Made by a program: the position numbers and the translations under genes. Below the pieces are notes generated by a model. The model did not search any database, was not told the DNA's origin, and was given only the letters and a program-made list of their open reading frames with translations. Source: Neisseria subflava (GTDB lineage: Bacteria > Pseudomonadota > Gammaproteobacteria > Burkholderiales > Neisseriaceae). Taken from it: 64,000 nt of DNA. How positions within the stretch are numbered: position 1 is the stretch's first letter; the number at the start of each line of letters is the position of its first letter. The DNA is taken from the NCBI RefSeq assembly GCF_005221305.1, contig NZ_CP039887.1, forward strand, positions 1,178,001 to 1,242,000, given 5' to 3'. Shown here one piece after another: positions 58,901 to 64,000 of this stretch.

Positions 58901-60124
58901 GGAACGACGCATTTCGAGTACGACAAACTAGGCCGGATTACCCAAGCCGGCAGCGAACTGTTCGCCTTCGACCCTGCGCACAATATCCTGTCCGATAACA
59001 ATAGCCCTACCATCACCGACAACCGCCTGAAAACCTACAACGGCAACAGCTATTACTACGACCACTTCGGCAACCTGATCCACCGCGAACTGGCCGACGG
59101 CGAAGTACAAAACTACTTCTACGACCTGCACGACCAACTGGTTAAAGCCGAAATCTTCAAAAAAGACGGCAGTAAAGAAACTTGGGCGTACAGCTACGAC
59201 GCCTTGGGCAGAAGGATAGGAAAAGGCCGTCTGAAAGACGGAGAAGTTTCAGGTAGCCTCGAAGATGCCACCGGATTCGTTTGGGACGGCAGCCACCTCT
59301 TACAGGAAATCCAACCGGACGGCAGGTATACCTATATCTACACCAATCCCGACAGCTACGAACCCTTGGCACAGGTACATAACCGGACCAACGAAGAAGG
59401 CGAAAGCTGCCAAGAAACCCACTACTTCCACTGCGACCAAATCGGCATTCCAAGAGAGATGACCGATAAGGACGGCAACCTCTTATGGCTCGGCAACTAC
59501 ACCGGCTGGGGTCGTCTGAAAGAAGAAACCAAGGTAACGGATAGCGCTTACCAGCCCTTCCGCCTGCAAAACCAGTACGCCGACCTTGAAACTGGGTTGC
59601 ACTATAACTTCTTCAGGTATTATGAACCTGATGTGGGTCGGTTTGTGAATCAGGATCCGATTGGGTTGTTTGGGGGGAGTAATTTTTATGCGTTTGCACC
59701 AAATACTACGAAATGGATAGATACATTAGGTTGGTTTAAATATCATGGGAATTGGTGTGGACCAGACTGGACAGGGGGGAGAGAAGAGCAATACAGTAAG
59801 CTTCGAGACAATAACGGTTATTATGCTGAACCAATGGGAGTATTGGATACGGCTTGCAGGCAACATGATATTTGTTATGCTAAGTGTAGGGAACAATTCT
59901 CATGTTCAGGATTAGAAAAATATAACTGTATGGTAAGGTGTGATGACACTCTTGTGAATACATCTAAAAATATCCAACATGATCCTAATTCTTCTTCTAT
60001 AAAACGTTGGGGGCTTGAAAAGGCAATTTCACAACACTATGGACCAGAAAATGATACTAATACTTGCCAAAACCCACCATCCCTCGATAAAACAATTAAA
60101 AAAACGTCTAAAAATCATAGGTGA
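55979..60124 (+). CDS. DUF4150-Rhs effector with phospholipase A2-like tip
   Basis: A 1381-aa secreted effector. Residues about 15-120 are a DUF4150 PAAR-like domain (VPPIPFPLFADLGGAQTV, YGDEIALPG, SSVKIRKRYIVRTGDM). C132-x-x-C135 precedes a DUF6531-like region (about 141-220), then YD repeats to about 1225. The core ends NQDPIGLFGGSNFY and KWIDTLG, with DT in place of the usual DP. The tip (1253-1381) has GNWCGPDWTGG followed by LDTACRQHDICYAKC, the Ca-loop-like and His1296-Asp1297 motifs of phospholipase A2. It is Cys-rich, so disulfides are likely. AGGAG precedes the ATG. Upstream are vgrG and DUF2169; a membrane protein gene follows after 4 nt. Confidence 0.93.
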   Translation: MAVNKIARKSSKFRVVFTVPDFCWPPPPAPPSVPPIPFPLFADLGGAQTVAKDVRLNRKPAFVFKASKTDKTYGDEIALPGRKGVKSRTATKPAWPMRHSSSVKIRKRYIVRTGDMFHMNGKFSKRLPPKTCLSCKGAVGAGRPVNPIHGLKFLTGETDFAFEGILPLVWSRSYYSDQDGTGWLGEGWSVPGCQRIIRDAAGLAYIDDQGRLFPLPEVDEDDEEPVLFESEQIWFSKNPDGHYVIASLDGSIALRFAPLVVAEDGSDEDSTLFPLVAVEDANGNHQRFIYHPLTGLPQYIIDGNGRVFSLNFGNVADEQSPKMRLLSVSLLEGLPAFGEAVRVGSPLVRYEYNGSGDLVRVIGRDGKVKRSFGYKNNLMVSHTDAAGLVSEYEYDHYTPTGKVLRNRTSLGEEWRFTYHEGYTEVTDVLGRTEQYHYDYNNELTKRVFADGSTNLMERDDLGRLLSHTDAMGRVTRYQYSNEGQVESITRPDGVILHFDYDDNYRLIRKSDAESRYHGYTYDEAGNLLTHTDPLKHITRFEYAGNGLLLSVTDPNGSSTAYHYNENHQPDRITDCSGYETKLSYTPEGQLARITDALGQHTEYHYDANQNLTLALYPDGSKETFGYDAAGRLKTHTDGEGHTTSYEYGQDGLPTRRTNALGHTFGYHYDKARRLVGLTNENGARYRFAYDVLDRLIAESGFDHKLTGYRYNAGNELIEQREYGDDATLAAKLMAQLGGQPVAKKDAAPLSDGLDSQTPLRITEFKRDVLGRLIHTLARDNDKVQETVYQYDFDGNLVRVANSQSITCFDYNGNGQIIGQHQWKVPSKEENARNGLPETDWRDAQYDMLYLPVTETVRYHYDFNGNRTATVLPDGRQINYLYYGSGHLHQISLDDEVITDIERDQLHREIFRTQGKLASRYELDPLGRLKRQIAALNDLTQTETDKNTVTSAYAVKRSYGYDRTGNLTHSTDQRTGTTHFEYDKLGRITQAGSELFAFDPAHNILSDNNSPTITDNRLKTYNGNSYYYDHFGNLIHRELADGEVQNYFYDLHDQLVKAEIFKKDGSKETWAYSYDALGRRIGKGRLKDGEVSGSLEDATGFVWDGSHLLQEIQPDGRYTYIYTNPDSYEPLAQVHNRTNEEGESCQETHYFHCDQIGIPREMTDKDGNLLWLGNYTGWGRLKEETKVTDSAYQPFRLQNQYADLETGLHYNFFRYYEPDVGRFVNQDPIGLFGGSNFYAFAPNTTKWIDTLGWFKYHGNWCGPDWTGGREEQYSKLRDNNGYYAEPMGVLDTACRQHDICYAKCREQFSCSGLEKYNCMVRCDDTLVNTSKNIQHDPNSSSIKRWGLEKAISQHYGPENDTNTCQNPPSLDKTIKKTSKNHR

Positions 60125-60128
60125 TATT

Positions 60129-60431
60129 ATGAAAATTTATAAATATATAAGTATTTTTTTATTATATTTATTTATATATATAATTTTATTTATAATAAAC
60201 CCTTGGATTTTGGAATTAATTAATATTACTATAACACTTCCATGGTCAATTATTGAAGAAGATATTATTACTCATTTAGGACTAAATCTGAATCCTACTA
60301 TTGATAATATCTTTTATCGAAGAATAATACACTTTGCCTACGGATCAATTAGTTTTTTTATAAATATATTTCTTTTATACAAACTTATATATAAACTTAA
60401 AAAAATTTTCAAACTATACAAAATTAATTAG
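60129..60431 (+). CDS. Putative immunity protein to the PLA2-like Rhs tip (membrane, 100 aa)
   Basis: A 100-aa, very AT-rich gene. The start at 60129 (MKIYKYISIFLLYLF) lies 4 nt after the rhs stop codon; a longer frame to 60015 lies in rhs coding sequence and is rejected. Two TM segments are visible (about 6-27 and 70-90) with a loop containing ITLPWSIIEEDIITHLG. A membrane location would suit protection against a phospholipase acting on the membrane. I do not recognise the family; the role is inferred from position and topology. Confidence 0.72.
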   Translation: MKIYKYISIFLLYLFIYIILFIINPWILELINITITLPWSIIEEDIITHLGLNLNPTIDNIFYRRIIHFAYGSISFFINIFLLYKLIYKLKKIFKLYKIN

Positions 60432-60439
60432 GTTTCGAA

Positions 60440-60545
60440 TCTTATGCTTTTACAAGTGTAGCAAGCCGTATTCCCTATAAAACCTCCAATCCCGACGTAG
60501 GGTGCGTGCGGTACGCATACACACGGGTTCTGCTTTTCAGACGAC
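60440..60545 (-). repeat. About 100-bp repeat flanking an Rhs module (copy 2)
   Basis: The reverse complement matches 24634-24735 (GTCTGAAAAGCAGAA, CCTACGTC, GGAGGTTTT, ACGGCTTGCTACAC). It begins about 9 nt after the stop of the putative immunity gene and ends in a DUS variant just before the ribosome site of the next rhs. The gap 60432-60572 holds no gene. Confidence 0.7.
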
Positions 60546-60572
60546 CCCATCCCCCAACAGGAGCAAGCCGCC

Positions 60573-63500
60573 ATGGCCGTCAATAAAATCGCCCGTAAAA
60601 GCAGCAAGTTCCGCGTTGTCTTTACCGTCCCCGATTTCTGTTGGCCGCCACCACCCGCTCCCCCTTCCGTTCCGCCCATTCCCTTCCCACTCTTTGCCGA
60701 CCTCGGCGGTGCCCAAACCGTCGCCAAAGACGTACGCCTCAACCGCAAGCCTGCTTTTGTCTTTAAAGCCAGTAAGACGGACAAGACTTATGGCGATGAA
60801 ATCGCCCTTCCGGGCCGTAAAGGGGTAAAGAGCCGCACCGCCACCAAACCGGCATGGCCTATGCGCCATTCTTCCTCGGTTAAAATCCGTAAACGCTATA
60901 TCGTGCGCACCGGCGATATGTTCCATATGAACGGCAAGTTCAGCAAAAGACTCCCCCCTAAAACCTGTCTGTCCTGTAAGGGTGCAGTGGGTGCCGGTCG
61001 GCCGGTGAATCCGATACACGGTTTGAAGTTTCTAACCGGTGAAACCGACTTTGCCTTTGAAGGCATTTTGCCGCTGGTATGGAGCCGCAGCTATTATTCC
61101 GACCAAGACGGTACCGGCTGGCTCGGCGAGGGTTGGAGCGTACCGGGCTGCCAACGCATCATCCGCGATGCGGCGGGATTGGCCTATATCGACGATCAAG
61201 GCCGTTTGTTCCCTTTGCCGGAAGTGGATGAAGATGATGAAGAACCGGTATTGTTCGAAAGCGAACAGATTTGGTTCAGTAAAAACCCGGACGGCCATTA
61301 TGTCATTGCGTCGCTGGACGGTTCGATAGCGTTGCGTTTTGCGCCTTTGGTGGTCGCTGAAGACGGTTCGGACGAAGATTCCACCCTCTTCCCTTTGGTC
61401 GCGGTAGAAGACGCCAACGGCAACCATCAGCGTTTCATTTATCATCCGCTGACCGGTCTGCCGCAATACATTATTGACGGCAACGGACGGGTATTCTCGC
61501 TGAACTTTGGCAATGTAGCCGATGAGCAATCGCCTAAAATGCGGCTGCTGTCGGTATCGCTGTTGGAGGGTTTGCCTGCCTTTGGCGAAGCGGTCCGGGT
61601 CGGCAGCCCGCTGGTTCGCTATGAATACAACGGCAGTGGTGACTTAGTCCGCGTTATCGGCCGCGACGGCAAGGTCAAACGCAGCTTCGGCTATAAGAAC
61701 AATCTGATGGTGTCGCACACCGATGCAGCCGGATTGGTATCGGAATACGAATACGACCATTACACCCCGACCGGCAAAGTGTTACGCAACCGGACTTCCT
61801 TGGGCGAGGAATGGCGTTTTACCTATCACGAAGGTTATACCGAGGTAACCGACGTATTGGGCCGTACCGAGCAATACCATTACGACTACAACAACGAGTT
61901 GACCAAACGGGTGTTTGCCGACGGCAGCACCAACCTGATGGAACGCGACGACTTGGGCCGTCTGCTCAGCCATACCGATGCAATGGGGCGCGTTACCCGT
62001 TATCAGTACAGCAACGAGGGCCAGGTGGAAAGCATTACCCGTCCGGACGGCGTCATCCTGCATTTCGACTATGACGACAACTACCGTCTGATCCGTAAAA
62101 GCGATGCCGAAAGCCGTTATCACGGCTATACCTACGACGAAGCGGGCAACCTGCTGACCCATACCGACCCGCTGAAACACATCACCCGTTTCGAATATGC
62201 CGGCAACGGTCTGTTGCTGTCGGTGACCGATCCGAACGGCAGCAGTACCGCCTACCACTATAACGAAAACCATCAGCCCGACCGGATTACCGACTGCTCG
62301 GGTTACGAAACCAAACTCTCTTACACTCCCGAAGGACAGTTGGCGCGTATTACCGATGCGCTGGGACAGCATACCGAATACCACTACGACGCCAATCAAA
62401 ACCTTACCCTTGCCCTCTATCCCGACGGCAGCAAAGAGACCTTCGGCTACGATGCCGCAGGTCGTTTAAAAACCCATACCGACGGCGAAGGCCATACCAC
62501 TTCCTACGAATACGGCCAAGACGGTCTGCCGACCCGGCGCACCAATGCGCTGGGCCATACCTTCGGCTACCACTACGACAAAGCCCGCCGCCTGGTCGGC
62601 CTCACCAATGAAAACGGTGCGCGCTACCGCTTTGCCTACGACGTCCTCGACCGATTGATTGCCGAAAGCGGCTTCGACCATAAACTGACCGGCTACCGCT
62701 ATAATGCCGGTAACGAACTAATTGAACAGCGCGAATACGGCGATGATGCCACCCTTGCCGCCAAACTGATGGCGCAACTGGGCGGGCAACCCGTTGCTAA
62801 AAAAGATGCCGCCCCGCTTTCAGACGGCCTCGACAGCCAAACCCCGCTGCGGATTACCGAGTTCAAACGAGATGTATTGGGACGGCTGATCCACACCCTT
62901 GCCCGCGATAACGACAAGGTTCAGGAAACCGCTTACCAATACGACCCGAACGGCAACCTCGTCCGCGCCGCCAACCGCCAAAGCATCACCTGCTTCGACT
63001 ACAACGGCAACGGTCAAATCATCGGCCAGCACCAATGGAAAGTGCCGTCCAAAGAAGAAAACGCCCAAAACGGTTTGCCCGAAACCGACTGGCGCGATGC
63101 GCAGTACGACATGCTGTACCTGCCCGTTACCGAAACCGTCCGCTACCACTACGACTTCAACGGCAACCGCACCGCCACCGTCCTGCCCGACGGCAGACAG
63201 ATCAACTATCTGTATTACGGCAGCGGCCACCTGCACCAAATCAGCCTCGACGACGAAGTCATCACCGACATCGAACGCGATCAGCTGCACCGCGAAATCT
63301 TCCGCACACAGGGTAAACTCGCCAGCCGCTACGAACTCGATCCCCTGGGTCGTCTGAAAAGGCAAATCGCCGCACTTAACGACCTGACGCAGACCGAGAC
63401 AGATAAGAACACTGTAACATCGGCTTATGCAGTCAAACGCAGCTACGGCTACGACCGTACCGGCAACCTGACCCACAGCACCGACCAGCGGACGGGAACG

Positions 63501-64000
63501 ACGCATTTCGAGTACGACAAACTAGGCCGGATTACCCAAGCCGGCAACGAACTGTTCGCCTTCGACCCCGCGCACAATATCCTCGACATTCCGACGGAAA
63601 AGGTCAAACCGTACCCTGCCCCCTCTCCCGTGGGAGAGGGTCGGGGAGAGGGCAAAACGACCGTGCCGCTTTCAGCCGACCTCAATCCCATCACCGACAA
63701 CCGCCTGAAAACCTACAACGGCACGACCTATTACTACGACGAGCTCGGCAACCTGATCCACCGCGAACTGGCCGACGGCGAAGTGCAGAACTATTTCTAC
63801 GATCTGCACGACCAACTGGTTAAAGCCGAAATCTTCAAAAAAGACGGCATGAAAGAAACTTGGGCGTACACCTACGACGCCTTGGGCAGAAGGATAGGCA
63901 AAGGCCGTCTGAAAAACGAAGAAGTTTCAGACGACCTCGAAGAGGAAACCGGATTCGTTTGGGACGGCAGCCACCTCTTACAGGAAGTCCAACCGGACGG
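60573..64000 (+). CDS. Second DUF4150-Rhs effector, 3' end outside the window
   Basis: An open frame of at least 1142 codons that runs off the window. From 60573 to about 62880 it appears identical to 55979-58286: DUF4150 PAAR-like domain, CxxC, DUF6531-like region and the first YD repeats. After that it diverges modestly (LGRLIHTLARDNDKVQETAYQYDPNGNL). It has an in-frame palindromic insert at 63619-63653 (PAPSPVGEGRGEGKT) absent from its neighbour. The variable toxic tip is not in the window, so the activity is unknown. It has no DUF2169 gene of its own and could use the one at 54762. AGGAG (60559-60563) precedes the ATG. Confidence 0.92.
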   Translation, partial: MAVNKIARKSSKFRVVFTVPDFCWPPPPAPPSVPPIPFPLFADLGGAQTVAKDVRLNRKPAFVFKASKTDKTYGDEIALPGRKGVKSRTATKPAWPMRHSSSVKIRKRYIVRTGDMFHMNGKFSKRLPPKTCLSCKGAVGAGRPVNPIHGLKFLTGETDFAFEGILPLVWSRSYYSDQDGTGWLGEGWSVPGCQRIIRDAAGLAYIDDQGRLFPLPEVDEDDEEPVLFESEQIWFSKNPDGHYVIASLDGSIALRFAPLVVAEDGSDEDSTLFPLVAVEDANGNHQRFIYHPLTGLPQYIIDGNGRVFSLNFGNVADEQSPKMRLLSVSLLEGLPAFGEAVRVGSPLVRYEYNGSGDLVRVIGRDGKVKRSFGYKNNLMVSHTDAAGLVSEYEYDHYTPTGKVLRNRTSLGEEWRFTYHEGYTEVTDVLGRTEQYHYDYNNELTKRVFADGSTNLMERDDLGRLLSHTDAMGRVTRYQYSNEGQVESITRPDGVILHFDYDDNYRLIRKSDAESRYHGYTYDEAGNLLTHTDPLKHITRFEYAGNGLLLSVTDPNGSSTAYHYNENHQPDRITDCSGYETKLSYTPEGQLARITDALGQHTEYHYDANQNLTLALYPDGSKETFGYDAAGRLKTHTDGEGHTTSYEYGQDGLPTRRTNALGHTFGYHYDKARRLVGLTNENGARYRFAYDVLDRLIAESGFDHKLTGYRYNAGNELIEQREYGDDATLAAKLMAQLGGQPVAKKDAAPLSDGLDSQTPLRITEFKRDVLGRLIHTLARDNDKVQETAYQYDPNGNLVRAANRQSITCFDYNGNGQIIGQHQWKVPSKEENAQNGLPETDWRDAQYDMLYLPVTETVRYHYDFNGNRTATVLPDGRQINYLYYGSGHLHQISLDDEVITDIERDQLHREIFRTQGKLASRYELDPLGRLKRQIAALNDLTQTETDKNTVTSAYAVKRSYGYDRTGNLTHSTDQRTGTTHFEYDKLGRITQAGNELFAFDPAHNILDIPTEKVKPYPAPSPVGEGRGEGKTTVPLSADLNPITDNRLKTYNGTTYYYDELGNLIHRELADGEVQNYFYDLHDQLVKAEIFKKDGMKETWAYTYDALGRRIGKGRLKNEEVSDDLEEETGFVWDGSHLLQEVQPD
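63619..63653 (+). repeat. Palindromic GC-rich repeat inserted in frame in rhs (copy 2)
   Basis: CCCTCTCCCGTGGGAGAGGG is a perfect palindrome around GT, followed by TCGGGGAGAGGGC. It is translated SPVGEGRGEG without breaking the frame, at the same place in the protein (shortly after FDPAHNIL) as the copy at 30391-30425. Confidence 0.8.

Noticed and set aside
60015..60431. Longer 138-codon version of the putative immunity gene starting at 60015
   Set aside because: The first 38 codons overlap the rhs 3' end in another frame; the start at 60129 gives a normal N-terminal membrane segment right after the rhs stop.

Overview
The window looks like the chromosome of a commensal Neisseria. The 12-base DNA uptake sequence AGGCCGTCTGAA (AG-DUS) and its inverted pairs occur throughout. 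The core genes (monomeric icd, ptsN-hprK-rapZ, comEC, bioA-bioD) are neisserial in character. AG-DUS dominates over the meningococcal/gonococcal AT form, which points to the subflava/flavescens group or a close relative. The species call is inference.

Positions 1-10,260: a tRNA-Ser(GCT), a small lipoprotein, then a block that resembles one part of an aryl-polyene (APE) pigment cluster: 4'-phosphopantetheinyl transferase, MMPL exporter, halogenase-like flavoprotein, DUF3261-type lipoprotein and beta-ketoacyl synthase. Monomeric isocitrate dehydrogenase follows, then an APE-type LolA-like carrier. No acyl carrier protein, ketoreductase, dehydratase or ligase genes are present, so the pathway must be completed elsewhere or is incomplete.

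Positions 10,268-24,273 (minus strand): housekeeping genes. These are the ribosome-assembly GTPase ylqF, a small lipoprotein, rapZ-hprK-ptsN, ubiA, the overlapping bioA-bioD-ubiC set, a DMT-family transporter, trpB, a small membrane protein, a UDG-superfamily protein, trpF, and the competence channel gene comEC. Most transcription units end in inverted DUS pairs that can act as terminators.

Positions 24,274-33,417 (minus strand): an Rhs toxin/immunity array. It holds a full-length Rhs with an HNH nuclease tip and a SUKH/SMI1 immunity gene, then an N-terminally truncated Rhs with a different tip (possible URI/GIY-YIG-like nuclease) and its putative immunity gene, then a decayed Rhs scrap next to comEC.

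Positions 33,751-60,431 (plus strand): a complete type VI secretion system, tagF-tssA-tssB-tssC-hcp-tagJ-tssE-tssF-tssG-clpV-tssJ-tssK-tssL-tssM-vgrG. It is followed by a DUF2169 adaptor, a DUF4150 (PAAR-like) Rhs effector with a phospholipase A2-like tip, and a small membrane protein that is probably its immunity factor. A second DUF4150-Rhs gene begins at 60,573 and runs off the window. The T6SS genes are AT-rich and poor in DUS, which suggests acquisition. The Rhs cores are GC-richer and contain very similar duplicated segments.

How it fits together: the TssJLM membrane complex, TssAEFGK baseplate and TssBC sheath with ClpV recycling fire an Hcp tube tipped by VgrG. DUF2169 probably mounts the DUF4150-Rhs effectors on VgrG. 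The array of truncated Rhs modules looks like a reservoir from which the secreted Rhs can exchange its toxic tip together with the matching immunity gene.
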